Of a stretch of DNA of 12,972 bases, positions 1 to 7,307 are shown piece by piece. Both the position numbers and the translations under genes were made by a program. The stretch is from an uncultured Leucobacter sp. (lineage in GTDB: Bacteria > Actinomycetota > Actinomycetes > Actinomycetales > Microbacteriaceae). Location of the stretch: the NCBI GenBank assembly GCA_937872275.1, contig CALMSE010000113.1:1-12972 (forward strand), given 5' to 3'. The notes beneath the pieces were generated by a model that saw only the letters and a program-made list of their open reading frames with translations, had not been told where the DNA came from and ran no database searches. Every line of letters begins with the position of its first letter. The stretch's first letter is position 1.

Positions 1-1
1 C

Positions 2-733
2 GAGGATGCGACCGCCGAGCGGCGGCCGGTGAGCGGCGCCGAGCTCGCCGCCCCGGTGCCGCGCCCCGGGAAGGTCGTGTGCTGCGGGCTGAACTACCAC
101 GACCACATCGTGGAGACCGGCCGCGAGGTCCCGGAGTACCCGACCCTCTTCGCGAAGTTCGCCGATACGCTCGTGGGCCCCGGCGACGACATCGAGGTCG
201 GCGGAGACTCGAGCAAGGTCGACTGGGAGGCCGAGCTGGCCGTCGTGGTCGGGAAGCCGATCCGCCGCGCGAGCCGCGCCGAGGCCGAGGCCGCGATCCT
301 CGGCTACACCGTCGCCAACGACGTCTCCTACCGCGACTGGCAGTCGCGCACCCTCCAGTGGTTCCAGGGCAAGGCCTGGGATGCCACGACGCCCATCGGG
401 CCCGTCGTCGTCACCGCCGACGAGATCTCTCCGCGCGACGGCCTCGAGATCCGCGGTCTCGTGGGCGAGGAGGTGGTGCAGCTCAGCAACACGCGCGAGC
501 TCGTCTTCGACTCGGCGGACCTCGTCGCCTACGTGTCCCAGTTCACGAGGCTCTCGCCCGGCGACATCATCCTCACCGGAACCCCGGGCGGCGTCGGCCT
601 CGGCCGCAGCCCGCAGCGCTTCCTGCGCGACGGCGAGATCCTCACGACCTCCATCGAGGGCATCGGCACCCTCCGCAACACGGTGCTGATCGACTCCGTC
701 GACCGCGCGGAGAACGGGGGAGATGCCGCATGA
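2..733 (+). CDS. Fumarylacetoacetate hydrolase family protein, 5'-truncated by the window edge
   Basis: Hydrolase or isomerase of the FAH superfamily (fumarylpyruvate hydrolase, 2-hydroxyhepta-2,4-diene-1,7-dioate isomerase and relatives), which act on beta-dicarbonyl products of aromatic ring cleavage with a Mg/Mn ion. The frame is open to the left edge. The GTG at 29 is probably internal, because family members carry roughly 50-70 residues before the GLNY motif, and here only about 30 are visible. Numbered from that GTG, GLNYHDH is at 20-26, the metal-ligand pair E67/E69 lies in DWEAEL, D98 is in ANDVS, Lys115 is in FQGKAWD, and the C-terminal loop LTGTPGGVG is at 182-190. The stop overlaps the next start (ATGA), so it is probably translationally coupled to the thioesterase. 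The exact substrate cannot be read from sequence. Fumarylpyruvate is attractive if the pathway runs through gentisate. Confidence 0.9.
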   Translation, partial: EDATAERRPVSGAELAAPVPRPGKVVCCGLNYHDHIVETGREVPEYPTLFAKFADTLVGPGDDIEVGGDSSKVDWEAELAVVVGKPIRRASRAEAEAAILGYTVANDVSYRDWQSRTLQWFQGKAWDATTPIGPVVVTADEISPRDGLEIRGLVGEEVVQLSNTRELVFDSADLVAYVSQFTRLSPGDIILTGTPGGVGLGRSPQRFLRDGEILTTSIEGIGTLRNTVLIDSVDRAENGGDAA

Positions 734-1620
734 CCGCCATCGAGACCGCCAATCTCGCGAGCAGCGACCGCTTCCTGGCCGCGATCGAGCTGGCCGAGAC
801 CGAGCCCCGAGTCTTCGACCGCGCCTTCGAGGTGATCCCGCAGTACGTGCCGTGGCCGAAGGCCTACGGCGGCGACTCGGTCGCGCAGGCCGCGGCCGCC
901 GCGGTCGCCACCGTCGGCGACGACCGCGAGCTGCACTCGCTGCACAGCACCTTCCTGCGCCCCGTCGAGATCGGCGCCCCGGTGCGCTACGAGGTCGAGC
1001 TGCTGCGCGACGGCCGCGGCTACTCCACCCGGCACGTGCGCGGCTATCAGCAGGAGAAGCCGGTGTTCATCACCACGGCCTCGTTCCAGGTGCCCGAGGA
1101 GGGGCCGAGCTACCAGCCCGAGATGCCCGAGGCGCCGGACCCCGAGTCCCTGCCGAGCTCGGCCGAGTACCTCGCCGCGAACGAGGGCGCGGATCCCGCG
1201 GCCTCCGACTACTGGTCGCTCGGGCGGAGCTTCGACATGCGGCACGCGCCGGGCCCGGTCTACGTGCGGGTCGAGGGCGAGCGCGTGCCCCATCAGGGCG
1301 TCTGGGTGAAGGCCTTCGACGCGCTCCCGGACGACGAGCGTACGCACCGCCTCGCGATCGCCTACGTCTGCGACTACACGATCCTCGAGCCCTCGCTCCG
1401 GGTGCTCGGACTCGACTGGTCGGCGCGCGGGCTCACGACGGCGAGCCTCGACCACGCCATGTGGTTCCACGGCCCGGCCCGCGCCGACGAGTGGCTGCTC
1501 TACGCGCAGGAGGCGGCCGGCGCCCAGAACGGGCGGGGCCTCAACCTCGGCCGCTTCTTCACCCGCGACGGCGCGCTCGTGGCCACGGTCGTGCAGGAGG
1601 GCCTGCTGCGGCGGGCCTGA
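730..1620 (+). CDS. Acyl-CoA thioesterase II (TesB-like, double hot-dog)
   Basis: 296-residue cytosolic thioesterase that hydrolyses acyl-CoA to free acid and CoA; full length for the TesB family. The N-terminal hot-dog (about 20-125) contains the YGGDSVAQA and LHSTFLRP motifs. The C-terminal hot-dog (about 170-296) contains DYTILEP and [10 protein letters not shown]. The family's catalytic Asp/Thr/Gln triad maps to D215, S239 and Q289; D-to-Q spacing (74) equals that of E. coli TesB, with Ser replacing Thr. The ATG at 730 overlaps the upstream TGA by four bases, and a GGGGGAGA ribosome site lies seven bases upstream. Sitting between an FAH-family enzyme and an aryl-CoA hydroxylase, it probably releases a hydroxylated aromatic or ring-derived acid from CoA (inference). 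A role in recycling trapped CoA is also possible. Confidence 0.93.
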   Translation: MTAIETANLASSDRFLAAIELAETEPRVFDRAFEVIPQYVPWPKAYGGDSVAQAAAAAVATVGDDRELHSLHSTFLRPVEIGAPVRYEVELLRDGRGYSTRHVRGYQQEKPVFITTASFQVPEEGPSYQPEMPEAPDPESLPSSAEYLAANEGADPAASDYWSLGRSFDMRHAPGPVYVRVEGERVPHQGVWVKAFDALPDDERTHRLAIAYVCDYTILEPSLRVLGLDWSARGLTTASLDHAMWFHGPARADEWLLYAQEAAGAQNGRGLNLGRFFTRDGALVATVVQEGLLRRA

Positions 1621-1714
1621 TCCTCCTCTTTCCCTTAGAACATCCACCCAATCTCTCCCACCACTCCGCGCTCGGCGCGGAAACCCCGGATTTACCCTCA
1701 GAAAGGAAACGCGC
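1621..1714 (+). other. Pyrimidine-rich spacer with a small GC hairpin
   Basis: The 94-bp gap between the thioesterase and the hydroxylase fusion is C/T-rich and less GC-rich than its flanks. It holds a perfect 6-bp stem, CCGCGC-TCG-GCGCGG (1666-1680), with no T-tract behind it. This could be a weak attenuator or an mRNA processing element between two operon halves. The 3' end carries the ribosome site AGAAAGGA seven bases before the next ATG. I see no convincing promoter hexamers. Confidence 0.4.
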
Positions 1715-4144
1715 ATGGGTAAGAAGATCGCAGTCATCGGAGGCGGGCCGGCGGGCCTCTACTTCTCGGTGCTCGCCAAGAAGCTCGACCCGAGCCACGA
1801 CATCACCATCTGGGAGCGCAACGCGCCCGACGACACCTTCGGCTTCGGAGTGGTGTTCAGCGACGAGACGCTCGGCGGCATCGAGAACGCCGACCCCGAG
1901 TTCTACCGCGTCACCGAGGAGAACTTCGCCCGCTGGAGCGACATCGACGTGCACTTCGGCGGCGAGGTCTTCACCATCGGCGGCCAGGGCTTCGCGGCGT
2001 CGAGCCGCAAGGACCTGCTGCTGCTGCTGCAGGAGCGCGCCCGCTCCCTGGGCGTCGACCTGCTCTTCCAGACGGAGGCCCCCGACGTCGACGAGCTCTC
2101 GCGTGACTACGACCTCGTGATCGCATCGGACGGCATCAATTCGAAGATCCGGCCCCACTACGCCGACTCCTTCAAGCCCTCCCTCGATCCGCGCCACTCC
2201 AAGTTCATCTGGCTCGGGATCGACCGCGCGCTCGAGGCCTTCACCTTCCACGTGAAGCACACGCCGTGGGGCATCATCCAGGTGCACGCCTACCCCTACT
2301 CCGACACCGAGAGCACCTTCCTCATCGAGATGCACGAGGACGTGTGGCGCGCCGCCGGCTTCGACGCGAGCGAGGGCGAGTTCTTCCCGCCCGGCGTCAG
2401 CGACGACGCCTCGGTCGCGAAGCTCGCGGAGATCTTCGCCGACGAACTCGACGGCGCGAATCTGCTCACGAACAACTCGAAGTGGATCACCTTCAACACG
2501 GTGCGCAACGAGAAGTGGAGCCACGAGAACGTGGTGCTGCTCGGCGACGCCGCCCACACCGCGCACTTCTCCATCGGCTCGGGCACGAAGCTCGCGCTCG
2601 AGGACGCGCTCGCGCTCGCCGCGAACCTGCACGAGCAGCCCGACATCCCCTCGGCGCTCGAGGCCTACGAGGCCGAGCGCAGGCCCGTCGTGCTCTCGCT
2701 GCAGCGCGCCGCACAGGCCTCGCTCGAGTGGTTCGAGAACATCGGGCAGTACGCCGATCAGGAGCCGCTGCAGTTCGCCTTCAACCTGCTGACGCGCTCG
2801 CGCCGCATCACCTTCGACAACCTCGCCGTGCGCGACGGGGGCTTCGCCGAGCTGGTGCAGGCCGACTTCGCCGAGCGCGAGGGCGGCGCGCCCGAGGTGC
2901 CCGCGATGTTCCAGCCGTTCGCGATCGGCGGGCTCGAGCTGAAGAACCGCATCATCGTCTCGGCGATGGATCAGTACATGGCCGAGGAGGGCGTCGTGGG
3001 CGACTTCCACCTCGTGCACCTCGGCAGTAAGGCCATCGGCGGGGCGGGTCTCGTCATGACCGAGATGATCGCGCCGTCGGCCGACGGCCGCATCTCGCCG
3101 GCCGACGGCGGGCTCTACACCGACGAGCAGCGCGATGCGTGGAAGCGCATCGTCGACTTCGTGCACGGCACCACCACCGCGAAGATCGGCGCCCAGCTCG
3201 GGCACTCCGGGCGCAAGGGCTCGACGAAGCGCATGTGGGAGGGCATCGACGATCCGGTGGAGGAAGGCGGCTGGGAGCCGATCGGCCCCTCGGCGATCCC
3301 CTACAGCCCCGGAGGCAACCAGCCGCGCGAGGCGACGCGCGCCGATATGGATCGCATCCTCGCCGACTACGTCGAGGCCACCGGGCGCGCGGCCGGGGCC
3401 GGCTTCGACCTGCTCGAGCTGCACGCCGCGCACGGCTACCTGCTCTCGTCGTTCCTGTCGCCCGTCTCGAATCGGCGCGACGACGAATACGGCGGCTCGC
3501 TCGAGAACCGGCTGCGCTACCCGCTCGAGGTCTTCGACGCGGTGCGCGCGGCCTGGCCGGCCGACCGCCCGCTCATGGTGCGCATCTCGGCCCACGACTG
3601 GGTGCCGGGCGGCAACACCGACGACGACGCGGTGGAGATCGCCGCGGCGTTCATCGCGCACGGCGCCGACGGCATCGACGTCTCCTCGGGCCAGGTCGCC
3701 AAGGAGGAGCGGCCCCAGTACGGCCGCAGCTACCAGACGCCCTTCGCCGACAAGATCCGCAACCGGGTCGCGCATCGCGCCGGGGTGGCCGTGGTCGCGG
3801 TGGGCGCGATCTCGTCGTACGACGACGTGAACTCGATCCTGCTCGCAGGCCGCGCCGACCTCGTCGCGCTCGGCCGCACGCATCTGTGGGATCCGCAGTG
3901 GACGCTGCACGCCGCCGCCGAACAGGAGTACCGCGGGGCCGGGGCCGATTGGATCCCGCCCTACCGGGCGGGCCGGCGCAAGCCGCCGACCTCGCGCACG
4001 GACGCGATCCGCCCCCGCCTCGAGCTGCTGAACGGTACTGATACGGTCGAGGCAACCCACACCAGGTGGATCGGGGGACGCACCGTCGCGGTCGAGGCCG
4101 ACGCCGAGGTCGAGGCCGTCGCAGCGGAACCCGTCGCCGTCTGA
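1715..4144 (+). CDS. Bifunctional aryl-CoA 5-hydroxylase/reductase fusion (anthraniloyl-CoA or salicylyl-CoA type)
   Basis: 809-residue two-flavin enzyme. The N-terminal half (about 1-385) is a group A FAD monooxygenase: nucleotide motif IGGGPAG (8-14), the second motif around D139-G140 (ASDGINSK), and [14 protein letters not shown] from G277-D278. The C-terminal half (about 398-770) is an Old-Yellow-Enzyme-type FMN barrel, with H570, H573 and Y575 in LHAAHGY, the [14 protein letters not shown] signature (582-595) and a final [13 protein letters not shown] site (712-721). This fusion is characteristic of 2-aminobenzoyl-CoA monooxygenase/reductase, which hydroxylates anthraniloyl-CoA and then reduces the ring. 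Genome annotations also use the name bifunctional salicylyl-CoA 5-hydroxylase/oxidoreductase. The tail after about 775 is Ala/Val/Glu-rich and probably disordered. Start chosen for its AAAGGA ribosome site, seven bases upstream. The CoA ligase that would supply its substrate is not in this window. Confidence 0.92.
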   Translation: MGKKIAVIGGGPAGLYFSVLAKKLDPSHDITIWERNAPDDTFGFGVVFSDETLGGIENADPEFYRVTEENFARWSDIDVHFGGEVFTIGGQGFAASSRKDLLLLLQERARSLGVDLLFQTEAPDVDELSRDYDLVIASDGINSKIRPHYADSFKPSLDPRHSKFIWLGIDRALEAFTFHVKHTPWGIIQVHAYPYSDTESTFLIEMHEDVWRAAGFDASEGEFFPPGVSDDASVAKLAEIFADELDGANLLTNNSKWITFNTVRNEKWSHENVVLLGDAAHTAHFSIGSGTKLALEDALALAANLHEQPDIPSALEAYEAERRPVVLSLQRAAQASLEWFENIGQYADQEPLQFAFNLLTRSRRITFDNLAVRDGGFAELVQADFAEREGGAPEVPAMFQPFAIGGLELKNRIIVSAMDQYMAEEGVVGDFHLVHLGSKAIGGAGLVMTEMIAPSADGRISPADGGLYTDEQRDAWKRIVDFVHGTTTAKIGAQLGHSGRKGSTKRMWEGIDDPVEEGGWEPIGPSAIPYSPGGNQPREATRADMDRILADYVEATGRAAGAGFDLLELHAAHGYLLSSFLSPVSNRRDDEYGGSLENRLRYPLEVFDAVRAAWPADRPLMVRISAHDWVPGGNTDDDAVEIAAAFIAHGADGIDVSSGQVAKEERPQYGRSYQTPFADKIRNRVAHRAGVAVVAVGAISSYDDVNSILLAGRADLVALGRTHLWDPQWTLHAAAEQEYRGAGADWIPPYRAGRRKPPTSRTDAIRPRLELLNGTDTVEATHTRWIGGRTVAVEADAEVEAVAAEPVAV

Positions 4145-4181
4145 TCCGCACCGCACACATCCACAACGAAGAGGAGACCAC

Positions 4182-4955
4182 ATGACCACCACGACCGACA
4201 TCGCCGCGGCGCTCGCCTCGGGCGGCATCCGCATCGTCGACCTCACGAACCGGCTCTCCGCCGAGACGCCGACGCTGAGGCTGCCGGAGCCCTTCGCCAA
4301 CCTCATCGACTTCAGCCTCGAAGAGGTCAGCGCCTACAACGAGCCCGGCCCGTTCTGGAAGCACCAGAACATTCACACGGGCGAGCACATCGGCACGCAC
4401 ATCGATGCGCCGGTGCACTGGATCAGCGGCCGCGAGGGCCACGACGTGGCGAGCATCCCGCCGGCCCGCCTCGTCGGTCCGGCAGCCGTGATCGACGTCA
4501 CCGCCCAGGTGGAGGCCGACAACGACTACCTGCTGACGATCGACGACATCAAGGCGTGGGAGGCCGAGCACGGGAAGCTGCCGAAGAACGGCTGGCTGCT
4601 GCTGCGCACCGGCTGGGATCGCTTCGCCGACGACCGCGAGGCGTTCCTGAACGCCGACGAGACCGGATCGCACACCCCCGGCATCACCGCCGAGGCCGCG
4701 AAGTGGCTCGCGGAGGAGACCGAGATCTCGGGCTACGGCGTCGAGACCGTGGGCATCGACGCGGGGCGCGGCGCCGAGCTCGACCCGCCCTTCGCCGCGC
4801 ACTACCACCTGCTCGGCAACGACAAGTACGGCATCACCTCGCTGCAGAACCTCCAGCAGCTGCCCGCCACGGGCGCGGTGATCGTGGTCGCCCCGCTGCC
4901 CATCGTCGGCGGCACCGGCAGCCCCGCCCGCGTCTACGCGATCGTCGACGCCTGA
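4182..4955 (+). CDS. Cyclase-family metal-dependent hydrolase, isatin hydrolase or kynurenine formamidase-like
   Basis: 257-residue member of the cyclase family (kynurenine formamidase KynB, isatin hydrolase), which hydrolyses amide or lactam bonds with a Mn or Zn centre. The signature H-x-G-T-H-x-D-x-P-x-H is complete: H69, G71, T72, H73, D75, P77, H79, where H69, H73 and D75 are expected metal ligands and H79 the catalytic His. Near the C-terminus, where most relatives have a Glu ligand, this protein has Gln222 (SLQNLQQLP). From memory, Gln at this place is a feature of isatin hydrolase; this should be confirmed by alignment. AGGAG lies five bases before the ATG, 37 bases after the hydroxylase stop, so it is co-transcribed. 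In this neighbourhood, isatin to isatinate fits better than N-formylkynurenine cleavage, since no other tryptophan-kynurenine gene is visible. Confidence 0.88.
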   Translation: MTTTTDIAAALASGGIRIVDLTNRLSAETPTLRLPEPFANLIDFSLEEVSAYNEPGPFWKHQNIHTGEHIGTHIDAPVHWISGREGHDVASIPPARLVGPAAVIDVTAQVEADNDYLLTIDDIKAWEAEHGKLPKNGWLLLRTGWDRFADDREAFLNADETGSHTPGITAEAAKWLAEETEISGYGVETVGIDAGRGAELDPPFAAHYHLLGNDKYGITSLQNLQQLPATGAVIVVAPLPIVGGTGSPARVYAIVDA

Positions 4956-4974
4956 GGCCGGTCGGTCGAAGCGT

Positions 4975-5007
4975 CGAGGCCCGTCCCTGCTTCGGGGGCG
5001 GGCCTCG
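4975..5007 (+). terminator. Hairpin terminator after the cyclase gene
   Basis: A 13-bp stem, CGAGGCCCGTCCC (4975-4987) with its partner at 4995-5007, containing one G-U pair and a 7-base loop, starts 19 bases after the cyclase stop. No true T-tract follows, which is usual for high-GC actinobacterial terminators. It should end the plus-strand operon before the convergent minus-strand genes. Confidence 0.75.
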
Positions 5008-5053
5008 CGCATTCCTGCGCTGCCCGTCTTTCCCCTCCCTGTCTGTACGCCCT

Positions 5054-5084
5054 CCTCGTCTCTCGGGGGGAGGGGGAGACGAGG
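5054..5084 (-). terminator. Hairpin terminator after the FAD oxidoreductase gene
   Basis: Inverted repeat CCTCGTCTC (5054-5062) and GAGACGAGG (5076-5084), with a G-rich 13-base loop, lies 12 bases beyond the minus-strand stop at 5097. A flanking GTAC pair (5045-5048 and 5088-5091) could extend it. With the hairpin at 4975-5007 it makes a back-to-back terminator zone between converging operons. Confidence 0.6.
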
Positions 5085-5096
5085 GAAGTACGGAGA

Positions 5097-6680
5097 TCAG
5101 CGGGTCTTGCCGGTGATGATGCGCTGCGCGACGAGATGGCCGGATCCCGCGCCGAGCCCCGGCCCCGGGTGCGTGGCCGCGCCGATGTGCCAGACGCCCG
5201 TCACCGGGGTGCGGTGATCTACCGCGCCGGGGTAGGGGCGCCAGCGCAGGTTCTGGTCGAGCTCCGCGGAGCCCGCATAGGGGTCGCCCGCGATCGCGTT
5301 GGGGTTCGCCGCGACGAGGTCGGTCGGGGCGATGAGGTGCTCGGCGAGCACCGTCTCCCGCGTGCCGGGGGCGAAGCGCTCGAGGCGGTCGAGCACCCGG
5401 TCGACGTAGTGCCGCCGCAGCGATTCGTCGGCCCAGCCGCCCGAGACGTCGATCTGCTCGGCCGCGTCGCCGATCGGCTCGAACGGCACCTCCTGCAGCT
5501 GCAGCCACAGCGTGGCCTTCCCCTCGGGCGCCCGGCTCGGGTCGACGACGCTCTGCTGCCCCACGACCACCGTCGGTGCGCCCGGGAGCAGCCCGGCCTC
5601 GGCCTGCGCGCAGGCGATGCCCGTCGAGCCCGCGCCGTCGCTCAGGTGCACGAGGGGGACGCCGCGCAGCGCCTCGTCCTCCCACTGCAGCGGGCGGTCG
5701 AGCGCGAAGTGCAGTTGCATCGCCGCGCGGCCGGGGCGGTAGCGTCGCGCGCCCTCGCGCTGCGCCGTGACCGCGGAGGAGGCGCCGAGCAGGGTGCCGT
5801 AGAGCACACCGGGCGACACGCTCGCGAGCACGGTGTCGGCCGCGATGAGCCCCGAGGAGGTGCGCACGCCCGTCACCCTCCCGCCCGAGAGCGCGATCTC
5901 CTCGGCCTCCTCGCCTAGGCGGATCTCGACGCCGCTGTCGCGCAGCAGCCGCTCGAACGCGGCGAGGAACGAGCCCGCGCCGCCCGTGACGACGGGCAGG
6001 CCGAACTGGTGCATGGCGCCCGCGAACACGGGGATCATCATGCCGCCGGTCGCGTGGTCGGGCCCGAGCCCCGAGTGCAGCAGCCACGGGGTCCAGAGCG
6101 CGTCGACCTCCCAGCCCTCGAAGCTGCGGCGCAGGTAGCCGCGACCGCCCGAGACGGCGTCGCGCGCGAGCGCCTCGAGGCCGCCGGCCTTGAGGCCTCG
6201 GAAGGCCTTCCAAGCGAGCCCGCCGAGCACCCGGTTCGAGCCGAGCTCGGCGCCGAGCGCGCCGAACACGTAGGGGGCGTTGGCGCCGAAGCTCTCGAGC
6301 ATGCCGAGATAGGCGTCGCGGTCGGCCGCGCTCGCGAAGCCGGCGGCCGTGCGCTCGGGGTCGCGATAGGCGATCGCGGTGCGGCGCTCGCCCGCCACGT
6401 CGGCGGTGCTCGCGGTCACCACCGTCTCGTCGTTCGAGTACCCGAGCCCACGGGCGGCGAGCTCGGGGCCGAGCTCGCCGTAGGCCGCGCTCGACACGAA
6501 GAGCGGGTGCCACGAGGAGTAGGTGTCGTGCAGGAAGCCCGGCAGGGTGAGGTCGTCGGCGGCGATGAAGCCGCCGATCCGCTCGTTGCGCTCGACCAGC
6601 ACCACCTCGCGCCCGGCTCGGGCGAGCTCCGCGGCCGCCACCATGCCGTTGATCCCGCTTCCGATTACCACCGTGGTCAT
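5097..6680 (-). CDS. Phytoene-desaturase/PYROXD2-like FAD-dependent oxidoreductase
   Basis: 527-residue FAD/NAD(P)-binding oxidoreductase of the CrtI/PYROXD2 type. The N-terminus has the dinucleotide fold VIGSGINGMVAAAELARAG (5-23), ending in the acidic VERNERIGG stretch (29-37). TGGMMIPVFAGAMHQFGLP (211-229) and GGAGSF match the family's central substrate region. The C-terminus has the FAD-closing motif WHIGAATHPGPGLGAGSGH (497-515). Length is normal. No signal peptide or membrane span is evident. GGAGG lies four bases before the ATG. It is the last gene of the minus-strand cluster but is separated from the flavin reductase by 81 bp holding a likely promoter. Family members oxidise or isomerise polyenes and other hydrophobic substrates; the role here is unknown. 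Possible jobs are a dehydrogenation of a hydroxylated indole intermediate or an unrelated housekeeping reaction. Confidence 0.88.
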   Translation of the reverse strand: MTTVVIGSGINGMVAAAELARAGREVVLVERNERIGGFIAADDLTLPGFLHDTYSSWHPLFVSSAAYGELGPELAARGLGYSNDETVVTASTADVAGERRTAIAYRDPERTAAGFASAADRDAYLGMLESFGANAPYVFGALGAELGSNRVLGGLAWKAFRGLKAGGLEALARDAVSGGRGYLRRSFEGWEVDALWTPWLLHSGLGPDHATGGMMIPVFAGAMHQFGLPVVTGGAGSFLAAFERLLRDSGVEIRLGEEAEEIALSGGRVTGVRTSSGLIAADTVLASVSPGVLYGTLLGASSAVTAQREGARRYRPGRAAMQLHFALDRPLQWEDEALRGVPLVHLSDGAGSTGIACAQAEAGLLPGAPTVVVGQQSVVDPSRAPEGKATLWLQLQEVPFEPIGDAAEQIDVSGGWADESLRRHYVDRVLDRLERFAPGTRETVLAEHLIAPTDLVAANPNAIAGDPYAGSAELDQNLRWRPYPGAVDHRTPVTGVWHIGAATHPGPGLGAGSGHLVAQRIITGKTR

Positions 6681-6696
6681 GCTGCCTCCGAGCCAG

Positions 6697-6725
6697 ATTA
6701 TGTGTCGTTATCTTAACGCTCGTCA
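6697..6725 (-). promoter_or_regulatory. Candidate promoter with operator-like palindrome, FAD oxidoreductase gene
   Basis: Read on the minus strand: TGACGA (6720-6725), a 17-base spacer, then CATAAT (6697-6702). The -10 matches TATAAT at five of six bases; the -35 is weak. The spacer contains the perfect inverted repeat CGTTA-N3-TAACG (6706-6718), the usual place for a repressor site. The region is clearly AT-richer than the coding DNA around it. Predicted leader is only about 10 bases. Confidence 0.45.
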
Positions 6726-6761
6726 CCAAAGAATGACATAGCCGAAACGGGGGATGCGCCG

Positions 6762-7307
6762 TCAGCGCGCCTCCGAGGAGTGCTGCGCGGTGTCGCGGTA
6801 CCGCCCGCCGTGGAAGACGAGCGGGCTCGCGGGCTCGTGCCGGAAGCGCTCCACCTGGCCCACGTAGATGACGTGGTCGCCGGCTTCGTGCCGGGCCACG
6901 GTGCGGCACTCGAAGGTGGCCAGCGTGCCCTCGAGCACGGGGATCCCCGCGATGCCGGTGCGCAGCGGCACCCCGGCGAACTTGTCGTCGTCGGGCGTCG
7001 CGAAGCGGCGCGAGAGCTCGTGCTGATCGCTCGCGAGCACGTTGATCGCGAAGTGGGTGGCCCGCTCGAAGTGCGGGAGACTGCGCAGGTGGCGGCCCGG
7101 GCACCACAGCACGAGGGGCGGATCCATCGACACCGAGGTGAAGGAGTTCGCCGTCACCCCGATGCGCTCGCCGCCCGGAGCGACCGTCGTGATGACGGTC
7201 ACCCCGGTGGCGAACTGCCCGAGCGCGTTGCGCAGCTCGCGCGGGTCGAAGTCCGGCGAGCCGGTCTCCGCCCCGGCGCCCGCGGGATCGATGATCGCGG
7301 TGCTCAT
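6762..7307 (-). CDS. Flavin reductase family protein, FAD supplier to the StyA-type monooxygenase
   Basis: 181-residue NAD(P)H:flavin oxidoreductase of the HpaC/StyB/IifD family. It delivers reduced FAD to a partner monooxygenase. Visible family motifs are QFATGVTVIT (31-40), TANSFTSVSMDPPLVL (52-67, the flavin phosphate-binding stretch), FAINVLASDQHELSRRFA (86-103) and GDHVIYVGQVE (143-153). The ATG at 7307 overlaps the stop of the monooxygenase gene by four bases (ATGA). A longer in-frame reading upstream exists but runs antiphase through the monooxygenase gene and has no family similarity. The ATGA overlap implies stoichiometric co-translation with the oxygenase, as expected of a two-component system. 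Confidence 0.93.
   Translation of the reverse strand: MSTAIIDPAGAGAETGSPDFDPRELRNALGQFATGVTVITTVAPGGERIGVTANSFTSVSMDPPLVLWCPGRHLRSLPHFERATHFAINVLASDQHELSRRFATPDDDKFAGVPLRTGIAGIPVLEGTLATFECRTVARHEAGDHVIYVGQVERFRHEPASPLVFHGGRYRDTAQHSSEAR

Noticed and set aside
79..1620. A 513-residue reading of the thioesterase starting inside the FAH gene
   Set aside because: The first 217 residues are an out-of-frame Arg-rich reading of the FAH gene. The ATG at 730 has a good ribosome site and gives the normal TesB length.
1559..4306. A 915-residue open frame on the minus strand opposite the hydroxylase fusion
   Set aside because: Its translation is Arg/Val/Gly/Asp-rich with no family motifs, while the plus strand encodes an intact two-domain flavoprotein. 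It is a GC-bias shadow.
4834..7107. A 757-residue minus-strand frame overlapping the cyclase and FAD oxidoreductase genes
   Set aside because: Low-complexity Arg/Ala/Pro translation in a shifted frame. The 5097-6680 frame has complete FAD motifs at both ends.
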